Below are positions 23,921-35,489 of a stretch of DNA of 64,000 bases, piece by piece. The translations under genes and the position numbers were made by a program. The notes below the pieces were generated by a model. That model made no database searches and was not told the origin of the DNA. It worked only from the letters and a program-made list of their open reading frames with translations. Position 1 is the first letter of the stretch, and the number at the start of each line of letters is the position of its first letter. This DNA comes from Stachybotrys elegans (taxonomy: Eukaryota > Ascomycota > Sordariomycetes > Hypocreales > Stachybotryaceae). Location: NCBI GenBank assembly GCA_020746835.1, contig JAGPNK010000001.1, forward strand, positions 4,836,001 through 4,900,000, given 5' to 3'.

Positions 23921-24455
23921 TCGGTGCCGTGCGCCAAAGCAGACCAGGCCTACCGAGAGGTACCTACTTAGGGAGGGGTCCTTCCCGTGGGGGCCAGTCT
24001 TGTTTCCTGCCAGCTGCCAGGCCTGCTAGACGCAGACGCATCTATCTAGTACTGTCCACTTTGCCTTATTATTACTGACCTTACCTTATCCTCTCCGCCC
24101 AGTAATTACCGTCATCGTTCAAGCCATCATCCCGTCTCCCAACTTATCTCCTGCCAGCTGATAACCACGCTGCCTCGAACTCCTTGTAGGTAATTACGGA
24201 CTTGACTACGCGACGCGACACTCCATCATTACAACACGGCACCATCCGTTACTGCGCTGAAGAAGGCGCCTCCTGGATTAGAGACTGCTGTCGCTCGCCC
24301 CCTCGCCATTCGACCTTTCTCACGGCGCAACAGTGCGAGTACGCAGCCGTCTAGCGCATCGTCAATTACTTGCATCATATGCCCAAGACGTCTCCTCTTG
24401 CTTGATCTTGTGACCGGACAAAGTCAGCCTCAGTTCACACCCCGATAGCTGGGCC

Positions 24456-26905
24456 ATGCCCCGCACCAGCTTTTCCCACAATCCCCTCCTCAGGGTCTCA
24501 AGGCCCGTCTCTGCCTGTTCGCGATGTGAGTTTTCCGCGCCCAAAAGCAGGCTGCGCTCGGGCTCCTGCGCACAGCTCTCCTTTTTCGCCGCACCTTGGA
24601 GCGGAAACTAATCGTTGCTGATAGGTCGAGCTGCTAAAGTAAAGGTGAGAACTCGCTATCGCAGCATGTCTTTCTTCGCTCTTATACCGGTACTTCTGAT
24701 ACTGACATGTGGGCTCGGAAAAGTGCGACGGCAAGCTGCCCGCCTGCACGGCATGCGAGAAGGCTGGCCGTGAGAATGAGTGCTCTGCGGCGAATGACCA
24801 GTTTGCTAGAGGCAAGGAGAGGAGGTATGTGCCGTGTAACACCGCCCTAACGCCCCAAGCAGTCCTAATCTCCTCGGCAGTTATGTCGCAGCACTTGAAC
24901 TACGTATAGAAAAGCTCGAGAGGCGCCTGCAGTATGCGAAATCGCGGAAGGCCTCTGTGGCCCTTCATGATCCGGCTACTTCAGCGCTGGCCCAGGTCGA
25001 CAGGAGAGATTCCCTCGCCAAAATCCGGGCTGCAATCCATCGCAAGGCGGCAAGGAATCGCGAGAACTCTGACGTCAACGCACTGGTCTCCGACTTTGGT
25101 TTCTTGTAAGTCCTGCCGCCATCCTCACCATCTGTTGTGGGAATGGTGCTCCTGCCCGCCTTATACACTAACGCCACGTCTTTCACATTCAGGTCAGTCA
25201 ACGCTACTACCAGAGACTTCGAACCGTCTGCAAGCAACATGACCTTCGCAAGATTGGTCCTGGCCGCGACTGTCAATGATCCGCTGCCAGACTCGGTGCA
25301 TTCACCGTTGCCTCCAAGGCACGAGGCCAACTCCATTGTTCGCTTTTACATGACCAATCACCACACCATATTTCCCTTCTTCCTGGAGACGACCTTTCTG
25401 TCGTTGCTGGACGATCTATATCGGCAGGATGAGCGGGTACTGAAAGACGCCGACTACTGGCTCATATACATGGTTTTGGCCATCGGCTCGACGGCTCAAA
25501 GTCAACAAATACACGACGATCACTACACGCGCGGAGTCGAATTTGCTTCCAAGGCGCTCGATTACGCAGATCGAGCCCTTGCGCCTGGCCACGCGACCCA
25601 GATACAATCGCTCCTCATTCTGACGCAATATTCGATGCTAGATCCCGCACACTTTGATAGCTGGCATCTAATTGGGTTCACTGCTCGCGCTATCATAGAC
25701 CTCGGCTTTCACCAAGATCCTCCCATGTCATCTGTGTCCGACAAGAACATACTCGACTTGCGTCGCAAGATATTTTACTGCGCTTATTCTTTGGATCGGT
25801 AAGTCCGTCTTCAGCCGTGATATCTGGCACAGGAACTAATAGACATCACAGCGCTATCAGCATGGTTCATGCACGAAGCTTCTCGTTTACGGATGACTCG
25901 ATCAACGTAGCCTTTCCTACATACTCCAGTGTAGGCAGAAAGGGCTCTGTATCTGGGCCGCTTGCAGGCCCGCAGCCAGTCGATTCGGCACTGTTACTCT
26001 TCCAGCTCCGCAGGGCGCAATCCCACTGGTACCAGGAACTCTATCATTCGGAAGCACCCATAACGAATTCAAAAAGCTACGTCTGGCAAATGTGTCGCGA
26101 CATGCGGGAGTGGGGAGATAAACTGCCGGATACCTTGCCCCCCGAGACCCGGCGCATGTTTGATCAGGAACTGAGATACAGCTACGTCTACTGTATGGCG
26201 CCATCCAGTAAGAATCCAGGCATCAGCGACTACGACCGTATCATCATGTTTGAACACTCTATGGCTTACCTTGATACCATGCACGACATTGCGCTTGGAG
26301 GCCTCAACAGCGCGTTTTACACATACCACGACGCGCTGAAGGTTTACTTTATGGCCAGACAGTTCGTGGCTGTGTTGCGGGATGCCACAGACATGCTACT
26401 GTCAGGGCAGATGCCACCCATCCCCATGCCCCTGGCTGCCGGTATACAGCCTCCCCCTATTCCGAGACGGCAGGTTCAGCCTGGAGAACTGGCGACGGAC
26501 AACCTGGAAAGGAGCCTGAAGTGTCTGGAGAAGGTATCTGTGACGATGCAGAAATACGCGGAACGTTGGGTCGATGCCACGACGTTGAAGGAGAGCTTTG
26601 AGGTCATTTCCAGCGAGATTTTCAGCGAGTTGCAGACTCGCAAACAGATGAGGCACGCAGCACTCGAGCAGCGTCATCAACAACAGCAACTCCACCACCA
26701 TCAGCACCACCAGGCTCCTCACCCTTACCATAACGGTATGATAGCACCTCCCCCCATGCCAGGAACCATGCCGGGCACGATCCCTGGTGCTATGCGACTA
26801 CCGCCACATTCATCACCGCCTCGTGAGATGCGATGGGTAGGTGTCAACATGGGGCAGATGATGAAAGGGAGCGCGAACGGGAATAGTAATGGGAATGGGG
26901 TATAG
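24456..26905 (+). CDS. Zn2Cys6 transcription factor with fungal_trans domain (691 aa)
   Basis: Six exons: 24456-24525, 24625-24644, 24724-24824, 24881-25105, 25193-25798 and 25852-26905; all introns are GT-AG. The second exon is only 20 nt, yet it is required: it supplies RAAKVK of the zinc cluster. Joined, the cluster is C21-X2-C24-X6-C31-X6-C38-X2-C41-X8-C50. A coiled coil follows (ALELRIEKLERRLQYAK). The fungal_trans region includes NHHTIFPFFLETTFLSLLDD, QSLLILTQYSML and RRKIFYCAYSLDR; the last is the conserved RR-hxW/Y-CAYxLDR motif of xylanolytic-type regulators. The C-terminus is Gln/His-rich (HQQQQLHHHQHHQ), then Pro/Met-rich and Asn/Gly-rich. Convergent with the GH7 cellobiohydrolase, divergent from another Zn2Cys6 gene. 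A role in plant-polymer or carbon regulation is possible but only suggested by position. Confidence 0.9.
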
Positions 26906-27448
26906 GCTAGCCAGCGAGGATGACACACCGTGGTTGTAATTTTCTTGTGCGTCTGTGTTTTCTGGATGGGAAGCTTAGTGGGCATGGTGTTATGGTAATG
27001 GGTGCAACCAGACGAGCGTGTCTTGCTATTGGATAATGTAGCATCACCGGATTCCCCGAACAAGCAACCAAAATGGTCAAACTACGACAAGGTTGTTTTG
27101 TTCATTTCCACATTAGCACCTTGAGAATACGAGGCGAGGCGCTCAAACTTGGAGAAGTCACGCATTTCCCCGGTTCTCGTCTTAGTTGATCGGCAGCAAC
27201 TTGTGATAGCACTGTTGTCATTTGACTTGGGTTTGTCTGGTAGCATCTTATCAGAGTGCTACGGTTAGGTAAACGGTGCATAAACTGCAGGAGAAGGCGA
27301 GTAATATAGCATTGAATGCATGTTCATAGGCTAAGAAATGTACATATGTATGTCTATGCAGGCCCACGCGATGCCAGCCCGCAAGATCTGGGCTCTTTTC
27401 TTTCCTCTTCCCGCGAGTCACTGAGCAAGTCCAAAGATAGGTAGTCGG
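26906..27448. other. Convergent 3' flanks
   Basis: Terminator region between the second Zn2Cys6 gene and cbh1. Nothing else seen. Confidence 0.5.
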
Positions 27449-28923
27449 TTATGCGGGGGCATCAAAGGTAGAGCCGATGGGGCCGAACTTGATGTTGGAG
27501 AAGATGACAGTCGAGTCGGGAACCTGCTCGACGAGGTCATTGGCGTCGCCGTCGGTAGGGCAGCTTCCTCGAGAGGTGCCGGGGCCAGTCTCGCCGACGG
27601 GGAAGTTGGAGTCGAGCCAGAGCATGTTGGAGTTGTGCTACAAGGAGGCGGAAAGTCAGTACAGCTTCCAATGGGAGGCTCAGGCGAGTGAAAGGCACTT
27701 ACGTCGTTCCACAGACTCATGACGAGAACCATGGGAGCAGCAACAGCCTCACTCATGCCAGCAAGGCCACCGTTGTTGTTGAATGAGGCCTCGTCGCCAA
27801 AGGCTGCCTTCTGAGCGTCGCAGTAGTCCTGGGTGACGGAGTTTCCGGTGACACCCTCGACGTTAGACTCGGCGTTGGCAACAACAACGCCGTCCTGGAC
27901 GTAGAATCGCTTAATCTCAGAGAGGTTTCCATCGTCGCCAGCAAGGAACTGGGTGACGACAGTGAGGGGCTTGGTGGTGTCGATGGTGAACTCGGATCCA
28001 GGACCGTAGAAGGTCTCGTTGCCCTGTCGCCAGGCGTTGAAGTCGCAGCCATCAGGGTCGCAGTCGCCGGCGTAGCGGTCAGGAGAGTACGTTCCACCGC
28101 AGTCATCACCGTTGCAAGAGTGCTGAGCGTTGTTTCTGCAAGGGTGGGGAGTGTAGGCCGTAGAGATTCCGTTGGCCTCCCAGATGTCCATCTCAGCACA
28201 GCAGGTGCCGAGGTCGCCGACACCAGCGTTGGCATCGTCGTTGGAGCCCGTCCAGCCCTCAGAGTTGGCCTGGGTGGTTGCTGTTAGTTACTGGCTGTAA
28301 GTGGAGGGTCGACGGGATATACTTACAATACCGTTGATGAACTTGACATCGCGGGGGCACTGGCTGTCGCAGTATCCGGTACCATACTTGGCACCACCAG
28401 CATTGTCAGGGTACTTGGACAGGCCACCGTCCTCATCCATGGAGACGAAGTACAGGGCGCCGTTCAGGCCACAGCCGATTCCAGAGACATCAACGTCAAA
28501 GGTGAACTCGTTGCCCAGAAGAGTGAACATCTGGTAGGTGTTCTCGTCCTCCATGAGGTAGGTGCGGCTTCCGACATTGTCGCCCGTGACGAAGCGAAGG
28601 GAGAGGGCATCACCACTGGTGCTAATACCATAGGTGGACTCGTATTCGGCGCCATCGAGACAGCACGACTGGGCACAGACCTCGCCATCGGTGCAGATGG
28701 AAGTGTCCCACTCGTTGCCGGTGTAGCAGTTGTCATAGCCCTCAAGAGTGTGAAGCCATCGCCAGTTGGCGTCGATGACGATGGAGCCGTCGACAGTGCT
28801 GCAGCCGCTGGCGGTGCACTGAGACCAGGACAGAGAAGGATGCGTCTCAGGAGTGAGCTCGCAGACCTGCTGGGCCCGGACGGCGGCAATGAGAGCCGTG
28901 GCGGCGGCGATGGTGCGATGCAT
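27449..28923 (-). CDS. cbh1: GH7 cellobiohydrolase (Cel7A/CBH I type), no cellulose-binding module
   Basis: Exons (minus) 28327-28923, 27703-28269 and 27449-27637; 450 aa. Introns are 28270-28326 and 27638-27702, both phase 0 GT-AG. A signal peptide (1-17, [17 protein letters not shown]) precedes a mature protein that begins with Gln, typical of GH7. The catalytic motif EMDIWEAN gives E225 (nucleophile), D227 and E230 (acid/base). Conserved blocks include [31 protein letters not shown] and YCDSQCPRD, with the many disulphide cysteines of the family; CDPDGCDFN and the C-terminal [11 protein letters not shown] are also present. Length equals the bare catalytic domain: the protein stops after the last strand with no linker or CBM1. 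Role: processive release of cellobiose from the reducing ends of cellulose, outside the cell. A TATA-like box lies about 105 bp upstream. Confidence 0.97.
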
Positions 28924-31717
28924 GATGGCCTCGGAGGTAGGAAGCTTGGATGGGAGAGGATAGGAGAGTGTCGAGGGACTGATGCTGAGTGCAGTAAAGT
29001 CGAGACAGTCGGAAGAGACGATAGTTCTTATAGTCGAGTTCCGTTATGAGGCATTGGGTCTTCCGCACCCGAGTTCACACAGTCTGCCCAGCGTCCAACA
29101 CAATGAATGCCAATCATTGCCCCAAGGGACAAGCCCCCGTGAGGTGATTGAATCTCCCTGGCCCCTTTCTCTCATCTCAAAAGATAACAGACGGGACGGG
29201 ACACGCGGATGGCGGCCCGCGAGCTCCCTCGACGACTCCATCGCCACCCAGAGTCCATTGTGGGCTTGTGCCAATGAGACGCCTCACGCGAGGGCCCGAT
29301 GATCAGGGGACGGGCAAGGCCATGGCCAATCTGTGGATCCCCCACGACGGACGTGATAAGAAAGAGAGAGAGAGGGAGAGAGAAGGTTACATGAGTATGG
29401 GTGGAGGATGACGAGGATGGAGTTAGTTGGAGTCCAAAACGTTGGAACAGGTGGAAAATATGACGCTTTGCTGGATGGAGAATTGGGGAAGTTGTAGGTC
29501 AAGGAACGGCAGGAACCAATCATGAACACCATCTCTGCCCAAAACCGTACTCTTTGTCGCACATATACTAAGCACCAACTTGCCCAGCCATGGCCTTGGA
29601 TACTACAGTCCATCTAGCCAAGACAGCCCTTCACCAGCGCCGAGCCGCCAGAGGACGCCCAGAGATTGTTCACACGTGGGCCAAGTCGGATATCTCCCTA
29701 GCCAAGGGGCATCGCCATCTATCCCACGAGACGAGCAAGATGGCGGAAGGTGGGAAGGGCCTTGGGGTTGCGGAAGCTTGGCGCCGAGAAGGACTAGAAA
29801 CTGGAGCCTGCCGCCGCTCAGATATATTGAGGTTGGGAAACCTACGCCTTGCGAGGTGAAGATCAACGGGTGCCGGGGGGGGGATTAGGGCGAGTCGTAT
29901 GGCGCTCGCAACGACCCGAAATGCCGAGGAAAGCTTCTGGCGACGGGAAGCAAGATGGAGAGAGAACCATGGTTCGATGGGCGAGGGTCCGGAGGCTTTG
30001 TCGGCGTAACCCGGCAGGACATAATCTGGACGAGCCGCTTTCCTTGACTTCACGAGTCTTGGGTTGATGAGGTTGCAGCCAGGTCATGACGACGTCAATG
30101 CAATATCGGAGAAGACCATGCATGCCTTGCCCTTTAATTCACGGACCTTGGAGGCTTTGTTTCCTCTACAACATTGGAGAGTAGGGAGCCTCTAAAGCAT
30201 CTACGTTACTGACAACATCATCGAACTTAATAGTGGCCCCGTCTTCAACACAATGGCCGGGGATGCGCAATGCAGATGCGCCAACCCATTCTCCAACAGA
30301 GGAAGAAGTCCAAACAGCAATAAACATACGCATGGCGTCTTCTCCCCCAGATCCCCCGTCCCGTCCCATCTGGGGAAAGGGATGGGGTGGGAAACGCATT
30401 GCAGATCAATGCGGAGGGGACAAAGATGGAGGGCGACGCTCCGCCATCTCCAGATTCAGCCCAGGGGCAGTTTTCGATAAAATCCCATCCTCGTCCCCGG
30501 GCAATGATCAGCGCCCTCCCTCCTCCTCCATCCAGCTCATGATCGACGGTGCTGCCTGCTCTCCTGCTCTTTTCCCACAAACAGGAGGAATAGACTGTTT
30601 GCTCGGTTTCCTGCCAAGCTTGCGAGACGTCGTCCCCCGATTTAGCCTCAACAGTGAGTGAGTTGAGCTTTGCGCAGGCAGCAGCCAGCACAGGGAATAT
30701 TACACGGACGATCATGAATCTTGCTCAGGCATGAATGACGATCACTCTGCGGCAGATGGATATTGGCGCACTACTATCCCCGTCAGGCGCCGACACCACA
30801 CCCTGATCAGCAGACGTCGTCGGTTCGTCCTTGGCAAACACGCTCCGTTCCATGAAACCACCCGCTCTGTCGGGCCGCCAAGAAGCCTCTCTTGCTCGCC
30901 TCTCGACAGGCAAACCTCGGCGCCAAGCTGCCCAACGTCGGCCAAGCACTCTCCGTACGCCTCACAACGGCTCCTCGGCTCATGCGGTCAACGACAACTC
31001 AGGTCAGGGTCAGCAGTGATAGAGCTCACCAAAGGCCATTAGATTCTATGCGACTCGGGTCCCTCCGAACCCTCTCCGTCGGCTGGTATACTACAGAGAT
31101 GGGTACTAATCACACAATGCAACCTCTCTCCATCCACGGATCGCCTCCCATCCCTCTTCCTCCTCCTCCAAATAGATGTTTCCTTCCCTTTTCCCCTGTC
31201 CATGAACGTAGGTGGGAGGAGCAAGCCGGAACCAAGAAACACAAGCAAAAGAAAGTGGAAAAGAAAAGTAGCGGAACGAAGATCTTCTCCCAAGACGCCC
31301 TCAACACCCTTCCATTTCTACCAATTCCCAGCAGCCGACATCCCGGGTCGTGCTCGCAAAACAGATTCCAAAACCATCCTCGCCCGCCCAGCCGCCGGTT
31401 CCTCCTCGCGCTGAGGCCCCTGGGTTGAGGAAACCGCAGGACCAGTGAGCTCAGGCATCGTAAGACCAAACATGGCCAGCACTTGAGCTAACCCGAGAAG
31501 CCGGTGGTAGGTCGCGCGCTACTTGGTTCTGCTAAGACGCAAATTCCGAGTTCGCCAGGCAATAATGATGAGTATGAGGTTTGGGCGTAGGCGTAGGCTC
31601 AGGAGCGAGCAGGTCCGTTTGATGCCATCAGCCTCGATAGCTGTGCCCTCGGTGTGACTTTGCTCCTGTACGCCGTGGGGGTCCGGGCTTATCTTAGCCC
31701 AGCTCAGCAGGAGGCTC
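28924..31717. other. Intergenic: cbh1 promoter and downstream flank of sfh1
   Basis: About 2.8 kb. The left part is the cbh1 upstream region with an imperfect GA-rich tract at about 29359-29385. Open frames on both strands (up to 178 codons) lack any domain or consistent coding character. No transposon or RNA gene recognised. Confidence 0.45.
29027..29034 (-). promoter_or_regulatory. Candidate TATA box of cbh1
   Basis: CTATAAGA on the minus strand, about 105 bp upstream of the cbh1 ATG. Position and sequence suit an inducible cellulase promoter. I did not find a confident cluster of GGCTAA-type (XYR1) sites close by. Confidence 0.5.
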
Positions 31718-33510
31718 CTAACCCACACGAATGTCTGGGAGATGCAGATTCTTAGTCTGACGTGGGAGTTTGCGATCCCGCTCGTACAAAAGTCCGCAGC
31801 TGGAGCAGAGCGACTGCCAACACATTAGTTTAAACTGAGAGAGGCAAAGGGAGAAGGCGTAGCACTTACTCTTGGCCCGGCAGGGCCATCACGGACAGCC
31901 CAAACACTGGTACCCCATATGCGGCAGTGGGAGCAACGCCAGCTCGTCCTCTCCAAGTCGGTTAGGGAACCACCACCACCGTAGCCTCCGACATCCGGCG
32001 TGCCGCGTCCTCCCGGTGTTCCGGACCGGCCCAGAGGACTCAGGCTGCGGAACCGCCGTTTCTTCTTGGACCTCTCGCCTCGTCCCATCCGCTCTTCCTC
32101 CACTTCGACGGCTCCGAATGGGGTCCCTCCCATCATGCCGGCCGTGGAGCTAAAACGGGCAGTCTCACGGCGTAGGCGACGAACTTGGCGCTCACGGTCG
32201 CCTTCGCGCTTTTCCATTTCCTCCTTGCTTAGGATCTCGACCTTGGGCTCCCAGTCGTCAGCCAGATGGTCGGGATCGTACCGCCAGCCGGCCTCGGAGC
32301 CGTGGGCAGCGTCGTTGGGCAGCTCCTGCTGCAGTCCACCCCATCCTGCCACCAAGCCACCAGCTTCACAGGCTTCCTTCTTCAGACGCAGCACCGCCTC
32401 GTAGATGGCATGCGTCATTGCCGGAACCCATTCACCAGTCAGCCCCAGATCAGCACACGTGATCTTTGCAAAGGCCTCGGCCGTTCCGGGAGGGTGCAGC
32501 AACGACCACTCAAACTTGTCCGTGTAGAGCATTGAGGCCAGGTTGAGGTTGAGGTTAATGATGCATCGGTAGGTGTCGTCGGGATTGTAGTCGTCCGAGT
32601 CAGGTAGGATAGGTGTGGCTTCGGCCGTCACATTTGGTGTCTGGGCACCCTGAGCTTGCGAGGGAGCGGCAGTCGATCCGTTAACGAGCGGCGTGTCAGC
32701 TCGCGGGGTGGCCTTGAACCCCGATGCTGGAGAGTCGTCACGCGGTTTGGGGACCGGAGTAGGTCGGTTTGTTTCGATCTGTTGAGCGTTGGCGGGGGTG
32801 GGAGCTTCCGTGTGAAATAGAGGGTGGAGAGCAACACCCGCGTACTCCTCGAGCTGTGTTCGGATCTGCTTGCTGATCTCGGCAACGACCATGGCCCGGT
32901 TGGGGAGGTCGAGATCTTGCGCAAGTGTCTGGGCGAACTGATCGGTGGTGATGAGCGTCTCGTGGAGGTTCCAACAGAAGATGTCGCGCAGCTTGTAGGG
33001 CACCGTCACCTCCTGCTGCCTATACTGAGGAAGCGAGTTGTCGACGGGGTTGGGAACGGGTGGTGGAAAGGGGGGCGCGGGGATGAAGGCGGGAATGTCG
33101 AGATCAATGCGGATGGGGATGAGCGTCAATGGCAGCTGCGCTTGCGAGGCGTTCTGCTGGTCGCTTCGGACGAAGCGGTTCTTGCCCATCCAGTCGCGCC
33201 AGATGGGCTGGATGTCGACGGGAGAGCGAGTCTCCTTGCCGACCTTGTCAGCCAGATCCTGCCTGGAGACGGAATCCTCCTTGCGCAAGCTGCGGAGGCC
33301 GGTGGGACGGCGCCGGGTGTCATCGCTGTCGTCGTCGAGATCGTCGAAGCCATCCTCGGCGTAGTTGATGATGGTGGTGCCTCGCTTGGTCGTCCTCGAG
33401 ATGGGGCCGGTGGGCGCGCTGGGCAGCACGGGCGTCAGGAGGGAATTGTTGTAGGTGCGCAGCCGGGGCGCATAGGAAGACACAAAGGCCTGCGGTCTGG
33501 ATCGCTCCAT
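31718..33510 (-). CDS. sfh1: SNF5-family chromatin-remodelling subunit (Sfh1/Snf5) with GATA-like finger
   Basis: Exons (minus) 31870-33510 and 31718-31813; intron 31814-31869 (GTAAGT...GGCAG), phase 0; 578 aa. The SNF5 domain shows two repeats: one around residues 170-225 (PYKLRDIFCWNLHETLITTD, LDLPNRAMVVAEIS) and one around 310-375 (YRCIINLNLNLASMLYTDKFEW, FAKITCADLGL). The intron splits a GATA-like zinc finger near the C-terminus: CSHC, 20 residues, then CSSC, followed by GLLYERDRKLP. This finger beside a SNF5 domain is seen in filamentous-fungal Sfh1/Snf5 proteins of RSC or SWI/SNF. Role: core scaffold of an ATP-dependent nucleosome remodeller in the nucleus. The start ATG at 33510 gives MERSRPQAFVSSYAPRLRTY; the open frame continues upstream only from a TTG. 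RSC versus SWI/SNF membership is not settled. Confidence 0.92.
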
Positions 33511-35041
33511 TGTGGCGTTTTGTCGGGTGGGAGAGGGGAGAGGGAGGGAGAGGAGGGAGGACGTTTGCGAAGTCGGTCGGGTCACAGCATGCTGGCGCAA
33601 GGGAGCAAACGCGAATGCGCAAGTGAGCCAGGCCCCGCGAGTGCAAGCGCGCGCAGGCCTAGAGGGTGAAAAGAAAACGGGCGCGACAGGGGGTGGTTGT
33701 TGTTTTTGTTGGAGGGCGGTGGGAGAAGCGGGTTTACGATGAGGCAGGCGGTCGTGAGCACGCGGAATTGGACGAGGGGATGGAGGTTTGATGGATCTCT
33801 GGTGATGGCGTCGCGGTGCGGAAAGAGGCAGGCCCAAACCGCGTCAGATTTGTGCTGGTCCAAAAAAAAAATCAGCACCTAGGTTTCTTTAGGTAATAAC
33901 CGCCAACACTGGCGGAAATGGCCTACCCGGGAGCCGCTTAAGCCACCGGGGAAACTCCTTAGGTAGTGCAACTGAAGGAAGGATAGATGTTTCTTCTTCT
34001 TCCTCTCACCGTCAGTACATAATTAGCACATGGGGTTTATCTTGTTTTCCCTGCTACTTTGTTCTTATTGTTATCAATTGATTTGATATTGTCTTTATCG
34101 TCAGAGGGGGCCTCCTCGAAGTCGCTGGTCTATATCCCATCGGAGCGCACGAACAGGAAATCCCACATCTCTGGGTGTCTGCTCCCACGTTTTCGGATCT
34201 CCATGCTTCAGCACTGTTTGTATGATGGTTTAGCTACCTACCTATCTACAAAGATCAATAGCCGTCCTTCTGACCACGGAATTGACGAATTGCCATGACT
34301 GACAGACACATGCAGCTCCAACTGGGCTCGCCTGAAAACCCTCGGTCGTATTGATGACCGCCAGCAAGGCCCCAACGTCTTACACATGGGCGACAAGTGA
34401 GCACCCGTCCGCAATTACGGGGTCCCTTTCTTTGCGGGCTTGCCAACGCACCGCATCACCGCCAGTGCAAAAGTGCGATCGGCTGCTGATCGGCACGCTC
34501 GTGCGAAATGAAAGGGCACTAAGCAACAGGCAAACCAGGCGTTATGACGTCGCCAACACCAGCGATTGAGGGCGGGTTGGCAGGGTTGTTTCTCTCCATC
34601 CGCTGCTGAGCCGCCAATCACAGTCCCCGTAACTCCCTCCGAACGCCATTTTCTTCTCCTTCTTTCTTCCCGTCCTGTTCCTCTTCTGTGGAGGACCCTT
34701 TTGTCGGTCATGGGCCGGGTCTGTTTGCCCGAAGGTGAGGGCGAGACCCCCCTTTGAATACGAGTGTGGGATCCCGACATTGCCGTGCTAGACGTTGCTG
34801 GGAAATGATGTCTACGATGGAATATTTAAATATCTAGACTGGTGCTGTCTCGGTGTGCCCTAAGAAGCTAAGGTGCCTGTACTTAATCGTCTTCTAAAGC
34901 TTCGTCAAGCTTCGTCTGTGGCTGCATCTCACTTCTGTGTCACGACTCAGCCATCCCCCTCACTCTTCACATCTTTTATATTTACTCCTTCGTACACCTC
35001 TTCACTCAATTCCATATCCCGACACCTTCACACTTTCCAAA
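33511..35041. other. Intergenic, divergent (sfh1 / secreted protein)
   Basis: About 1.5 kb, no gene seen. On the minus strand 72 nt before the sfh1 start lies a minimal uORF, ATG CTG TGA (33590-33582). From about 34900 the DNA is the CT-rich leader of the secreted-protein gene. Confidence 0.45.
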
Positions 35042-35489
35042 ATGAAGTCGTCCCTCTTTGCAGCCGCCATCTCGGCCCTCGCCATCTCGGCCTCGCCCAT
35101 TCACAAGCGCCAAGTCGGAGGTGTAAGTCAATCCAACCTCCCCCCTCGACTTCAACCATTTACTCCCTTTACCCATTCACCATCTAACCGGCCTTCAGGT
35201 ACTCATCTGCACCGGTGCCAATGCCACGGGCGAGTGCACGCATAACGTCTACGAGCTCAAGACGTGCCACGACCTCCCCGCGCCCTTCTTCCAAAACGCC
35301 AGCACCTTTGCGCCCGACGGCGAGGCCTTTGACTGCTTCCCGCGCGTCGGCACCTGCGACCAGATCTGCACCTCGCCTACGGGCTGCACGTTTGGCGCCG
35401 TCGACTTCAACTACGAGCACAAGTACAACCTGAGCGCCATTGGCTGGGGCAATCTGATGGGCCACTTCGACTGTTCCCTCAAGAGGTAA
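35042..35489 (+). CDS. Small secreted cysteine-rich protein (effector-like)
   Basis: Exons 35042-35122 and 35199-35489; intron 35123-35198 (GTAAGT...TTCAG), phase 0; 123 aa. The N-terminus MKSSLFAAAISALAISA is a signal peptide, followed by HKR, a Kex2-type dibasic site at about residue 22-23. The mature chain of about 100 residues has eight cysteines (ICTG, ECTH, TCHD, DCFP, TCDQ, ICTS, GCTF, DCSL), an even number fitting four disulphides, and several N-glycosylation sequons (NAT, NAS, NLS). I do not recognise the family by name. Similar small secreted proteins occur in many plant- and insect-associated fungi and in saprotrophs, so an effector role is only a possibility. The next gene, 480 bp downstream, is unrelated in function. 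Confidence 0.85.

Larger units (their letters stand above)
19816..24455. other. 4.6-kb intergenic region between divergent Zn2Cys6 genes
   Basis: No convincing gene. Open frames of 150-153 codons (20390-20845 minus, 21163-21624 plus) have no domain, and the second reads through a GA microsatellite. The region holds simple repeats (20104-20132, 21535-21567, about 22380-22415), a G-rich tract (23889-23920) and repeated GGTACCT-type elements, one a near-perfect inverted repeat at 23843-23859. It would be long for a fungal promoter and may hold distal regulatory DNA or an unannotated non-coding transcript. Confidence 0.45.

Noticed and set aside
33511..33837. 109-codon N-terminal extension of Sfh1
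   Set aside because: Begins with TTG and has leader-like Pro/Ser/Arg composition; conserved start is at 33510.
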